Program-made: the position numbers and the translations under genes
From: Liolophura sinensis
Taxonomy: Eukaryota > Mollusca > Polyplacophora > Chitonida > Chitonidae
Direction of reading: 5' to 3'
Length of the DNA stretch: 64,000 nt
NCBI RefSeq assembly: GCF_032854445.1
Contig: NC_088307.1
Coordinates: 11,670,017 to 11,734,016, forward strand
Notes under the pieces: model-generated
The model's database searches: none
What the model saw: the letters and a program-made list of their open reading frames with translations, nothing else
What the model was told of the DNA's origin: nothing
Shown here: positions 11,658 to 22,450 of the stretch, piece by piece
Position numbering within the stretch: position 1 is the first letter of the stretch
Layout: the number at the start of each line of letters is the position of its first letter

Positions 11658-12300
11658 TCACTCATTAGTGGTTTTCAGATCAAGCAGAGCTTGGTACTGG
11701 TTCTGTTCGGGCTGAATTTTGCTTTCATTGGTGTTTTTTACATCATACAGAACTTGGTACTCGTTCTGTTTTGCTGAATCCACATTCTTCTGAAATACTT
11801 TGGGACTTTGGCTTCCTGGCTGAATTCTGCTTTCACTCTCATTAGTGGTTTTCAGATCAAACAGAGCTTGGTACTGGTTCTGTTCGGGCTGAATTTTGCT
11901 TTCATTGGTGTTTTTCACACCATACAGAACTTGGTACTCGTTCTGTTTTGCTGAATCCACATTCTGGTAAAAGGCTGTGGTATTTTCGTACATTTTGGGC
12001 TGAATACTGCTTTCTTTTCGGTGGGTGGTTTTTAGATCACGCAGAATATTACACTCCTGTGGTGAGGTGTATTCCATGGCGGCGGCACCATCCACACCTT
12101 TGTTTCCGGAATTTCTGTCCATATCCACTTCTTCGTAGGCGCCGGTCTGCACGATAGCTGTTGAGCAAGCTGCATTGTCTTGGCCCCTGGAATCCGACAC
12201 GGAAACATTACTGTAAGCAGCGTTCGCTGTTATTTGTCGTTCCACAGAAGGCCGCATGGAGGTGTTACCAGTGCCATCGCCACTCTTTCTTTTACGTTTC
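11658..12300 (-). CDS. Receptor last exon: cytoplasmic tail with tandem YxxL/V motifs
   Basis: The exon starts after a TTTTTCTGTAACAG acceptor; its first G completes the Arg codon left open by the transmembrane exon at 14121-14211, giving a basic stop-transfer run (R-R-K-R-K-R-K). It encodes 213 residues to a TGA at 11658-11660. Tyrosine motifs in order are YSNV, YEEV, YENT, YQNV, YQVL, YQAL, YQVL and YQAL; the last four sit in a 59-residue (177-bp) tandem repeat with the core N-x-Y-Q-x-L and IQPE spacers. The family is not recognised by name. YxxL/V pairs resemble ITAMs, although the YQVL-YQAL spacer (17 residues) is longer than the usual 6-12, and YEEV is close to the YEEI ligand of Src-family SH2 domains. 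Inferred role: phosphotyrosine scaffold of a cell-surface receptor, comparable in logic to Draper/MEGF10-type tails. Confidence 0.75.
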
Positions 12301-13182
12301 CTGTTACAGAAAAATGAAGTTCATGTTGAACTTTCTAAACAGGTACACGGGTATTACAAATGAACCGCAGTCCGTTTCAGAAAAGAGAAATGAATGCAAT
12401 ATATTCAAAAAGGAATTCATCTTCCCACGCAATGAATTGTACATCGTAAAAGTAGGAATAACTGTTCTCCCAAATTCCTACAAAGTAAATAATTCTTCTG
12501 CTTAGTTTAAAAAATATTTCGTCTAGTTTATTTTCTAACATACGCCTTTCCGTTAGTCGACCTCACGCAAAGTGATCTCAAAATACGTGGTATGGTTTTG
12601 GAGGGGAGACAAACTGCTCTATAAGTGGTCCTGATGATATGAGAGTCTGCCTTTTGAGAGAAAAGTGGGGGTCAGCTGACTCAAAATCTGAGTTATACAC
12701 CTGAGCTAATTCAACTCAGAGTGATGTGACCAGATAAAAGTCTTGAGCTTTCCGACTAATCAAGTGAGTCAGCAATAGAAACAGATGAGCTTAATGACTC
12801 AGCTGATTGGGCCATGTGACTAAGTTTACTCAGTTGAATTAGCTATAATTTTATATAATTTTTAATATATCAGTTGACCCTAACCTTTCCTTTAGCGTTG
12901 ATCGGTTGTTCTGTCTGTCAATCTGTGGTATAATCGGTCAATGTGTGGCACTGCCGATCAGTCTGTCTGTTGGTCTGTCTGGTTAATGGTTTGTTCTTAG
13001 AATGATCGATGCGTCAGCTTTTTTTGGTGGGTTTGTTAGTCGATCTGTCGGTCATTCCGTAGAACGGTTGGTCAGCATGTCGTAAGGACGTGTCTATTGG
13101 TTTGATCTGTTGGTCGGTTGGTCAATATGTTAGCTGGTTGGTCAACATCTTGGTAGGTTGGATAATATATTGATAGGCAGGT
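12301..13182. other. Receptor intron between tail and transmembrane exons, left part
   Basis: No further exon seen. From about 12890 the sequence becomes rich in GGTC/TGTC words, grading into the 20-bp minisatellite. Confidence 0.5.
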
Positions 13183-13352
13183 AAATATTTATTATTACAT
13201 TGGTTTTTACGCTGCACTTAAGAATATTTCACTTATACGACGGCGTTTAGCATTATGCTGAGAGGAAACCCGGTACGACCCGTGGGAAACCCACGACCAT
13301 GCCAAGAATGCTGCAAGACCTTCTTATGTACTGCCGGAGAGGAAGCCAGCAT
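13183..13352 (-). mobile_element. SINE-A inside a minisatellite
   Basis: 3' end TTTTTACGCTGCACTTAAG, core ACCCACGACCATGCC and the CCGGAGAGGAAGCCAGCATG block. GGTCGGTTGGTCAA-type repeat units lie on both sides, so it inserted into an existing array. Confidence 0.8.
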
Positions 13353-14010
13353 GCGCTTTGTCAATATGTTGGTCGGTTGGAAAATATCCTGGTCGGTGGA
13401 AAATATGCTGGTCGGTTGGTGAATATGTTGATCGGTTTGACAGTATGTTGGACGGTTAGTTAACATGTTGGTCGGTTGGACAGCATGTTGGTCGGTTGGT
13501 CACTATACTGGTCGGTTGGTCAACATGTTGGTCGGTTAGTCAATATGTTGGTCGGTTGGGCAATATTCTGAACGGTTGCTTAACATGCTGGTCGCTTGGT
13601 CAACATCTTGGTCGGTTGGTCAGTTGGTCTACATATTGGTCGGTTGGACAATATGTTGGTCGGTTGACAATATGCTGATCGGTTGGTCAATATGTTGGTC
13701 GGTTGGACAGCATGTTGTTCGGTTGGTCAATATGCTGGTTGGTTGGTCAACATGTTGGTCGGGTGGACAGTATGTTGGTTGGACACTATGTTGGTGGGTT
13801 GGAAAATATATTGATTGGTTGGTCAATATGTTGGTCGATTGGACAGCATGTTGTTCGGTTGGTCAATATGCTGGTTGGTTGGTCAACATGTTGGTCGGGT
13901 TGACAGTTTATTGGTTGGTTGGACAATATGTTGACCGGTTGGTCAACATGTTGGTCGGGTGATAAATATCTTGGTCGGTTGGTCAATATGTTGGTCGGTC
14001 AGTAAAATAT
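13353..14010. repeat. 20-bp minisatellite, about 30 units
   Basis: Consensus TTGGTCGGTTGGTCAATATG with variants (GGACAGCATG, GGACAATATG). Because 20 is not a multiple of three, units are open in several frames, which explains long Trp/Val/Gly-rich reading frames that are not genes. It lies about 110 bp from the receptor transmembrane exon. Confidence 0.9.
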
Positions 14011-14120
14011 TTGTCATCCTATCTTTTATCTGCTTATACTCGCAGACATATGCTACCTACGTATGTGTGGGGGGAGGGGGATTTCACACGAGATACATAT
14101 CCCTGAGAGTCTATACTTAC

Positions 14121-14211
14121 CGAACAAAAATAACCAAAACGATGACAGCCAGCAGAATCGCCCCTCCTAACCCAACAACCAAGCCTGCAGTGAGTGCCGC
14201 GGAATTTGTGC
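14121..14211 (-). CDS. Receptor transmembrane exon
   Basis: A 91-nt exon bounded by TTCTCTTCAG and GTAAGTATAG on the minus strand. It begins with two bases completing a Gly codon (phase 1) and ends with CG of an Arg codon completed by the tail exon at 12300. It encodes TNSAALTAG followed by LVVGLGGAILLAVIVLVIFV, a clean single membrane span of about 22 residues, then Arg. Extracellular side: the stalk exons. Cytoplasmic side: the basic run of the tail exon. Spacing, phase and hydrophobicity all agree, so this is among the best supported exons of the locus. Confidence 0.85.
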
Positions 14212-14969
14212 CTGAAGAGAATGTATAAAAAAATAAACGGTTTCAAGTATGACGCTGAGCGTAATCGCCTTATCAAAGTGTCACTTGTCAAGATACCATG
14301 GGGGCTCCTACGTGTAAACAAACAGACTTGGGCTTGAACTTCTTATTTCAAATTAAAGTAATGCCCAATTTTCACAATAATATGAAAATCTTAAGGTAGG
14401 AGACTTGTGAGACTACGGACTTACATCAGTTTTACATTTTAATGGGTATAAAATTCTCGGCCTGTTCAAGCTATGGTAACACCAAAGAATCCTTATTAAC
14501 CACTTATTTTCTCGCTTGGTCTCGTGCATCGAGATGTTACGTCATTTTAGTCAATGTCAATCTGTCAAGCGTGGCACTTTTAGCTTTAGGAGGAGGACAT
14601 TCCTTAGAAGTAAAGTTTTTCATTGTACGCATTCATTAACTCCTACTGTCTGTTTCTGTTCCTCCCCCGCACAACTTCTGAAGGAATAAATGAATGGTTA
14701 TGGATTAACACTGCTATTTCTGGATAAGAACTCCTGATTGTGTACTGTCTAGCGCTTATAATGCACGACTGCACCATTGAGGTCCCTCTTGTCCAGGGCA
14801 AAGATCCTTTGGTTAAGTTTTTTGATTGCTGTTCAAAGTCTGGTCTCTGCACCAAGGTAAGCAAACTGGATTTATCAAGGAACAAAATCCTAATGTGACA
14901 TCACTGTTCACAATATGACCAGAAAGGCCACTCAAGTATCCGGTGTTTTCAAGGAAATTTACTTGGTTT
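14212..14969. other. Receptor intron, no feature seen
   Basis: Intronic sequence upstream of the transmembrane exon, without repeats that I recognise. Confidence 0.5.
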
Positions 14970-15605
14970 AACTGTTTTTAGTATATGTACTGAATAGCAA
15001 GCAGCGACTATATAATACCATTGATTTGGCATTATGTGACGTGAGAATTATTTAATAAGCAATCTTTAGTAAATTCACTTTTGAAAACTAGTGAATAGTA
15101 GTTTATACTGGAAAAAATAAAGTATTAAATTGAGAATGTGCTAATATCTGTGGCCGATTCCACAAACACAATTCTGACTTTAGTCAAAATTTAAAACTTG
15201 CCAGAGTGCTTAGTCTTTGGTAATTTTTGACACATTTGTGTCTCTTGGATTTTCATGTCCCACCTCTCATTCGAACAATATTTATGCCATTCAACCTTTA
15301 CTGAGCAATATCCTCTATTGATTACTTATATAACAGTGAAATACTAGGACTTCCTTTGCTGTCTGTGACGGCTTACAGCTGAAACGATTGCTAGTTCAAA
15401 TTCACGAAATCACGATATTGTCAACAACAAATAAATAGAACATTTTACAGTGCAGGATGATTACCATAATTTTTTCTCATGACTGGTTATCATTTCCCCA
15501 TCTCACTCGAAAAATATTATGCTATTTATCCTTCACTGTACCATATCCTCTATCCACATCAGGCTGTGAAAGTATAGCTCACTAAATTACATTGGAATGA
15601 ATCAA
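14970..15605. repeat. Dispersed repeat, copy 1 (second copy at 38.3-39.2 kb)
   Basis: Shares long ordered blocks with 38268-39245, for example GACTGTTTTTAGTATATG (GAATT/GAATAG after it), TTTAATAAGCAATCTTTAG and TATTTATCCTTCAC, ending in ATTACATTG(G/A)AATGAATC. This copy lacks two blocks present in the other. Confidence 0.8.
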
Positions 15606-15944
15606 ATAAAAAAAATGTTACCACCTTTCTCCTATTATCAAATTTATCGTGTTTTCCGTACTGTTCGAGTCAAAATCTTTAATAAATATTCTCAATACTC
15701 AAATTCGATTATGAATAGTAATTTTTCCAACAAGCTACGCATTGTCCGTGGGTTTTCCTCGGGCTTTGTCCAGTTTCCTCCCAAAATAATGCTGATTGTC
15801 ATTTTCTTGAATATGGCGCACAGCAAACACCTATCAAGTAAATAAACAATAAAGAAATGAATAGTAATTAATATTTCTTTAAGGATTTAAGCATTAGAAC
15901 TCTACCTGTGTCATTGTCGTCTTGTTTTTGTGCGCCGTTCTCAC

Positions 15945-15992
15945 CTGTGACTCCGTTATTCATTGTACTGGCAGTAATCTTTACGCTTGGAG
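15945..15992 (-). CDS. Receptor stalk exon 8 (closest to membrane), two possible donors
   Basis: Acceptor TTTGTTTCAG and internal donor ACAG/GTGAGA bound a 48-nt phase 1-1 exon encoding (A)PSVKITASTMNNGVT. Unlike the other copies, the frame stays open past this donor to a second one (ACAG/GTAGAG, exon end 15906), giving an 87-nt exon that adds GENGAQKQDDNDT. Both versions join in phase to the transmembrane exon at 14211. The longer form matches the 5' part of the exon at 22451-22627, so it is probably the ancestral state. Confidence 0.7.
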
Positions 15993-16746
15993 CTGAAACA
16001 AAGACCGTCGTTTGTTCATTTCCCTTCTTTATCTCGGAATGCATGTATGCTTTAAATACGAACGCGTCGTAGCTTGTTTTGGCGCATTTGGTGATCATTT
16101 TTCATGTTTTTAAAATATTACATCAGCCAACAAAAGCTACTTAGTGTTTAAACGAGACAATGTCAAAATGTGTCGTATAAGTTTAAGTTTGCACGACACG
16201 AACATGAACGGTATGAGCGCCATCGGATGGCTTCGGTGGCCTGCTTGTTAGAGCGTAGGTCTCGAAGCCCGCAAACCAGTAACCAAACCCGGATTGGAGA
16301 ATACCAAAGACTTTGAAAATGCTGCTTGTTCCTGCCCTGTGTGTCCTCAGCACTGAGAGGTTAGAACAAGGAAACATGACCTGGTGGGCCCGGTGTCAGT
16401 ATAAAATCATTAAGTTGGGTGTCATGCCTGGTGCCTGTTGTCATATTTGTCGTGTTTTTGGTACTGTTCTAGTTAAAATCTTTAAAAATGTTCTCAATAG
16501 TCAAATTCGATTATGAATAGTAATTTTTCCAACAAGTTACTCATGGTCATGGGTTTTCCTCAGGCTTTGTCCAGTTTTATCCCCAAAAAATGCTGACCGT
16601 CATATTCTTGTGCATGGCGCACAACAAACACCTATCAAGTAAATAAACAATAAAGAAATGATTAGTAATTAATATTTCTTTTAGGATTTAGGTCCAAGAT
16701 CACCACCTGTGTCATTGTCGTCTTGTTTTTCATGCGCCGTTCTCAC

Positions 16747-16794
16747 CTGTGACTCCGTTATTGGTTGTACGGGTTGTAATCTTTACGCTTGGAT
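16747..16794 (-). CDS. Receptor stalk exon 7
   Basis: 48 nt, phase 1-1, encoding (D)PSVKITTRTTNNGVT. Acceptor TTGTTTTCAG, donor ACAG/GTGAGA. Reading past the donor meets TGA five codons on, because an added base breaks the longer exon. Confidence 0.6.
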
Positions 16795-17565
16795 CTGAAA
16801 ACAAAGACCGTCGTTTGTTTTATTCCCCTTCTTTACTTGTGATGCATGTATGTTTTTAAATACGCACGCGGTCGTAGCTTGTTTTGGCACATTGGTGATC
16901 ATTTTTACTTGTTCTTTAACATATTACATCAGTCAACCAAAGCTACTTATGTGTTAAACGAGACAATTTTGCATGCCAAAATGTGTCGTACTAGTTTAAG
17001 TTAGCACGACACGAACATGAGACGGTATGAGCGCATGAGACCGCTTCCGTGGCCTGCTTGTTAGAGCGTAGGTCTCGAAGTCCGGAAACCAGTAACCAAA
17101 AACAACAGGATTGGAGAATACCAAAGACTTTGAAAATGCTGCTTGTTTCTGCGTTGGGTGTCCCTCAGCACTGAGAGGTTTGAACAAGGAAACATGACTG
17201 GTGGGCCCGGTGCCAGTGTAATGTCACTGAGTTGGGTGTCAGGCCTGGTGGCTGTTGTAATATTTGTCGTGTTTTTGGTACTGTTAGAGTTAAAATCTGA
17301 AATAAATGTTCTCAACAGTCAAATTCGATTATGAATAGTAATTTTTCCAACAAGTTACTCATGGTCGTGGGTTTTTTCTCAGGCTTTGTCCAGTTTTATC
17401 CCAAAATAATGCTGATCGTCATATTCTTGTGCATGGCCCACAACAAACACCAATCAAGTAAATAAACAATAAAGAAATGAATAGTAATTAATATTTCTTT
17501 TAGGATTTAGGTCCAAGATCACCACCTGTGTCATTGTCGTCTTGTTTTTCATGCGCCGTTCTCAC

Positions 17566-17613
17566 CTGTGACTCCGTTATTGGTTGTACGGGTTGTAATC
17601 TTTACGCTTGGAT
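17566..17613 (-). CDS. Receptor stalk exon 6
   Basis: Identical in its 48 nt to the exon at 16747; same splice signals and same TGA beyond the donor. Confidence 0.6.
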
Positions 17614-18371
17614 CTGAAACAAAGACCATCGTTTATTTAATTCCCCTTCTTTATCTTGGGATGCATGTATGTTTTAAATACGCACGCGGCGTAGCATGTT
17701 ATCGCTCTTTGGTGATCATTTTTTCTTGTTCTGTAAAACATTACATCAGCCAACCAAAGCTACTTATGTGTTAAACGAGACAATGCCAAAATGTGTCGTA
17801 CCAGATTAAGTTAGCACGACACGAACATGAGACGGCATAAGCGCATGAGACCGCTTCGGTGGCCTGCTTGTTAGAGCGTAGGTCTCGAAGTGCGGAAACC
17901 AGTAACCAAACAAGGATTGGAGAATACCAAAGACTTTGAAAATGCTGCTTGTTTCTCCCCTGGGTGTCCCTCAGCACTGAAAGGTTAGAACAAGGAAACA
18001 TGACTGGTGGGCCCGGTGTCAGTATAGTCATTGAGTTGGGTGTCATGCCTGGTGTCTGTTGTCATATTTGTCGTGTTTTTGGTACTGTTCTAGTTAAAAT
18101 CTTTAAAAAATGTTCTCAATAGTCAAATTCGATTATGAATAGTAATTTTTCCAACAAGCTACGCATTGTCGTGGGTTTTCCTCAGGCTTTGTCCAGTTTC
18201 CTCCTAAAATAATGCTGACCGTCATATTCTTGTGTATGGCCCACAACAAACACCTATCATTAAAAAAAAAAACAATAACGAAATGAATAGTAATTAATAT
18301 TTCTCTCAGAATTTAAACCCAAATTCACCACCTATGTCATCGTCGTCTTGTTTTTCATGCGCCGTTCTCAC

Positions 18372-18419
18372 CTATGACTCCGTTAATCGTTGTACGGGTT
18401 GTAATCTTTACGCTTGGAT
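18372..18419 (-). CDS. Receptor stalk exon 5, Ile variant
   Basis: 48 nt encoding (D)PSVKITTRTTINGVI. The donor context is ATAG/GTGAGA, still a good match. Pairs with the exon at 19977 in the higher-order repeat. Confidence 0.6.
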
Positions 18420-19171
18420 CTGAAACAAAGACCATCGTTTATTTAATTCCTCTTCTTTATCTTGGGATGCATGTATGTTTTAAATTCACACACATCGTAG
18501 CTTGTTTTGGCACATTGGTGATCATTTTTTCTTGTTCTGTAAAACATTACATCAGCCAACCAAAGCTACTTATGTGTTAAACGAGACAATTTTGCATGCC
18601 AAAATGTGTCATACTAGATTAAGTTAGCACGACACGAACATGAGACGGCATGAGCGCATGAGACCGCTTCGGTGGCCTGCTTGTTAGAGCGTAGGTCTCG
18701 AAGTCCGGAAACCAGTAACCAAACCCGGATTGCAGAATACCAAAGACTTTGAAAATGCTGCTTGTTCCTGTCATGGGTGTCCCTCAGCACTGAAAGGTTA
18801 GAACAAGGAAGCATGACTGGTGGGCCCGGTGTTAGTGTAATGTCACTGAGTTGGGTGTCTGTTGTCTTACTTGTCGTGTTTTTGGTACTGTTCGAGTCAA
18901 AATCTTTAATAAATGTTCTCAACAGCCAAATTCGATTATGAATAGTAATTTTTCCAACAAGTTACTCATGGTCATGGGTTTTCCTCAGGCTTTGTCCAGT
19001 TTTATCCCAAAATAATGCTGATCGTCATATTCTTGTGCATGGCGCACAACAAACACCTATCAAGTAAATAAACAATAAAGAAATGAATAGTAATTAATAT
19101 TTCTTTTAGGATTTAGGTCCAAGATCACCACCTGTGTCATTGTCGTCTTGTTTTTTATGCGCCGTTCTCAC

Positions 19172-19219
19172 CTGTGACTCCGTTATTGGTTGTACGGGTT
19201 GTAATCTTTACGCTTGGAT
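19172..19219 (-). CDS. Receptor stalk exon 4
   Basis: Same 48-nt sequence as the exons at 16747 and 17566; 1606 bp from the latter. Confidence 0.6.
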
Positions 19220-19976
19220 CTGAAACAAAGACCGTCGTTTATTTAATTCCCCTTCTTTGTCTTGAGATGCATGTATGTTTTAAATACGCACGCGTCGTAG
19301 CATGTTATCGCACTTTGGTGATCATTTTTACTTGTTCTTTAAAACAATACATCAGCCAACCAAAGCTACTTATGTGTTAAACGAGACAATGCCAAAATGT
19401 GTCGTACCAGATTAAGTTAGCACGACACGAACATGAGACGGCATAAGCGCATGAGACCGCTTCGGTGGCCTGCTTGTTAGAGCGTAGGTCTCGAAGTCCG
19501 GAAACCAGTAATCAAACAAGGATTGGAGAATACCAAAGACTTTGAAAATGCTACTTGTTTCTCCCCTGGGTGTCCCTCAGCACTGAAAGGTTAGAACAAG
19601 GAAACATGACTGGTGGGCCCGGTGTCAGTATAGTCATTGAGTTGGGTGTCATGCCTGGTGTCTGTTGTCATATTTGTCGTGTTTTAGGTACTGTTCGAGT
19701 AAAAATCTTTAAAAAATGTTCTCAATAGTCAAATTCGATTATGAATAGTAATTTTTCCAACAAGCTACGCATTGTCGTGGGTTTTCCTCAGGCTTTGTCC
19801 AGTTTCCTCCTAAAATAATGCTGGCCGTCATATTCTTGTGTATGGCCCACAACAAACACCTATCATTAAAAAAAAAACAATAACGAAATGAATAGTAATT
19901 AATATTTCTCTCAGAATTTAAACCCAAATTCACCACCTATGTCATCGTCGTCTTGTTTTTCATGCGCCGTTCTCAC

Positions 19977-20024
19977 CTATGACTCCGTTAATCGTTGTAC
20001 AGGTTGTAATCTTTACGCTTGGAG
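19977..20024 (-). CDS. Receptor stalk exon 3, Cys-containing variant
   Basis: 48 nt encoding (A)PSVKITTCTTINGVI. An Arg-to-Cys change (CGT to TGT) is unique to this copy and would add an unpaired cysteine to the stalk. It starts with CT like the membrane-proximal exon, giving Ala instead of Asp at the junction. Confidence 0.6.
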
Positions 20025-20776
20025 CTGAAACAAAGACCATCGTTTATTTAATTCCTCTTGTTTATCTTGTGATGCATGTATGTTTTAAATTCACACACAT
20101 CGTAGCTTGTTTTGGCACATTGGTGATCATTTTTTCTTGTTCTGTAAAACATTACATCAGCCAACCAAAGCTACTTATGTGTTAAACGAGACAATTTTGC
20201 ATGCCAAAATGTGTCATACTAGATTAAGTTAGCACGACACGAACATGAGACGGCATGAGCGCATGAGACCGCTTCGGTGGCCTGCTTGTTAGAGCATAGG
20301 TCTCGAAGTCCGGAAACCAGTAACCAAACCCGGATTGCAGAATACCAAAGACTTTGAAAATGCTGCTTGTTCCTGTCATGGGTGTCCCTCAGCACTGAAA
20401 GGTTAGAGCAAGGAAGCATGACTGGTGGGCCCAGTGTTAGTGTAATGTCACTGAGTTGGGTGCCTGTTGTCTTACTTGTCGTGTTTTTGGTACCGTTCGA
20501 GTCAAAATCTTTAATAAATGTTCTCAACAGCCAAATTCGATTATGAATAGTAATTTTTCCAACAAGTTACTCATGGTCATGGGTTTTCCTCAGGCTTTGT
20601 CCAGTTTTATCCCAAAATAATGCTGATCGTCATATTCTTGTGCATGGCCCACAACAAACACCTATAAAGTAAATAAACAATAAAGAAATGAATAGTAATT
20701 AATATTTCTTTTAGGATTTAGGTCCAAGATCACCACCTGTGTCATTGTCGTCTTGTTTTTCATGCGCCGTTCTCAC

Positions 20777-20824
20777 CTGTGACTCCGTTATTGGTTGTAC
20801 GGGTTGTAATCTTTACGCTTGGAT
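20777..20824 (-). CDS. Receptor stalk exon 2
   Basis: Common 48-nt form encoding (D)PSVKITTRTTNNGVT with intact acceptor and ACAG/GTGAGA donor. Confidence 0.6.
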
Positions 20825-21334
20825 CTGAAACAAAGACCATCGTTTATTTAATTCCCCTTCTTTATCTTGAGATGCATGTATGTTTTAAATACGCACGCGT
20901 CGTAGCATGTTATCGCACTTTGGTGATCATTTTTACTTGTTCTTTAAAACAATACATCAGCCAACCAAAGCTACTTATGTGTTAAACGAGACAATTTTGC
21001 ATGCCAAAATGTGTCGTACTAATTTAAGTTAGCACGACACGAACATGAGACGGGATGAGTGCATTAGACCGTTTTGGTGGCCTGATTGTTAGAGCGTAGG
21101 TCTCGAAGTCCGGAAACCAGTAACCAAACCCGGATTGGAAAATACCAAAGACTTTGAAAATGCTACTTGTTTCTGCGTTGGGTGTCCCTCAGAACTGAGA
21201 GGTTAGAACAAGGAAACATGGCTGGTGGGCCCGGTGTCAGTGTAATGTCACTGAGTTGGGTGTCAGGCCTGGTGCCTGTTGTCATATTTGTCGTGTTCGA
21301 GTCAAAATCTTAAATAAATATTCTCAATAGTCAA

Positions 21335-21420
21335 AATGTCGGTTAGCGCGCTAGCGCAGCGTAATGACCCAGGAGCCTCTCACCAATGCGGTGGCTATGA
21401 GTTCAAGTCCAGCTATAAAT
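21335..21420 (+). mobile_element. SINE-A head fragment inside the array
   Basis: GGTTAGCGCGCTAGCGCAGC through CCTCTCACCAATGCGG and GAGTTCAAGTCCAGCT; flanked by AATAGT(C/A)AAA on both sides. Only this unit of the array has it. Confidence 0.75.
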
Positions 21421-21672
21421 CAATAGTAAAATTCGATTATGAATAGTAATTTTTCCAACAAGCTACGCATTGTAGTGGATTTTCCTTAGGCTTTGTCCAG
21501 TTTCCTCCCAAAATAATGCTGAACGTCATATTCTTGTGTATGGCGCACAAAAAATAACTATTAAGTAAATAACAAATAAAAAAATGAACAGTAATTAATA
21601 CTTCTTTTAGGACTTTGGCCCAAGATCACCACCTGTGTCATTGTCGTCTTGTTTTTCATGCGCCGTTCTCAC

Positions 21673-21720
21673 CTGTGACTCCGTTATTGGTTGTACGGGT
21701 TGTAATCTTTACGCTTGGAT
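21673..21720 (-). CDS. Receptor stalk exon 1 (distal)
   Basis: Common 48-nt form, first of the array in transcription order. It follows the exon at 22451-22627 in phase (G + AT = Asp). Confidence 0.6.
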
Positions 21721-21951
21721 CTGAAACAACGACCGTCGTTTGTTTTATTCCCCTTTTTTATCTTGGGATGCATGTATGTTTTAAATACGCACGCGTCGTA
21801 GCTTGTTATCGCGCATTGGAGATCATTTTTACTTGTTCTTTAAAATATTACATCAGCCAACCAAAGCTACTTATGTGTTAAACGAGACAATTTTGCATGC
21901 CAAAATGTGTCGTACTAGTTTAAGCTAACACGATACGAACATGAAACGGTA

Positions 21952-22265
21952 TGAGGGCATTAGTCCGCTTCGGTGGCCTGATGGTTTGAGCGTACGTCTT
22001 GAAGTCCGGGATCTCGTAATCAAACCCTAATCGGGCATTACCAAAGACTCTGAAAATGCTTCTTGTTCCTGCCTTGCGTGGTGCTTAGCACCGAGAGGTT
22101 AGAACAAGGAAACATGACTGGTGGGCCCGGTGTCAGTGTAATGTCACTGAGTTGGGTGTCATGCCTGGTGCCTTTGGCATGAGACTTCAGTGGCGGCAGT
22201 AGCCTGGAGGATTGGCCCTGCCGTTAGAAAACACAATATATGTACACACCTAAGGACTCTTACCA
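21952..22265 (+). mobile_element. SINE-C copy at the array edge
   Basis: Head CGCTTCGGTGGCCTGATGG, body ACCAAAGACTCTGAAAATG, GGTTAGAACAAGGAAACATG, and an extended 3' part (CAATATATGTACACACCTAA) missing from the SINE remnants inside the array units. Confidence 0.75.
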
Positions 22266-22450
22266 TGCATGTAACAGTATATATGTCCGAATGTGTACAG
22301 AACTATTTCCTGTTATAACTTGATACAACTCATTCATTCATTTTTTCCTGTTTTTTTTTTTCCCTTATTTTACAGTTTCTTTTTTGTCAATTTTTAAATA
22401 TATGTACATTTTCCACCGTTATTAACATAAGCCTAAATAGCTGAACTTAC

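Larger units (their letters stand above)
15625..22175 (-). repeat. Tandem array of about 800-bp units, each with a stalk exon
   Basis: Eight mini-exons recur at spacings of 802, 819, 806, 800, 805, 800 and 896 bp. Each full unit holds a 48-nt exon on the minus strand, a SINE-C remnant (with CGCTTCGGTGGCCTGCTTG), the block CAAATTCGATTATGAATAG and a SINE-A-like 3' half ending in (AAAT)n. Units two apart are more alike than neighbours: those at 18372 and 19977 share the rare ACGATTAACGGAGTCATAG variant and a poly-A tract, while 17566, 19172 and 20777 share another form. This is a roughly 1605-bp higher-order repeat. The longest spacing is explained by an 85-bp SINE-A head inserted at 21335-21420. 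Confidence 0.9.

Noticed and set aside
13496-13986. Trp/Val/Gly-rich frames on plus and Gln/His/Pro-rich frames on minus
   Set aside because: Products of the 20-bp minisatellite.
18614-20527. 102-residue minus-strand frames inside the array
   Set aside because: Read through the SINE-C remnant in the units; no splice support.
17568-21881. Repeated plus-strand 68-residue frames (MTPLLVVRVVIFTLGSE...)
   Set aside because: Antisense of the stalk exon and intron in each array unit; the minus-strand reading has splice signals and phase continuity, the plus strand has neither.
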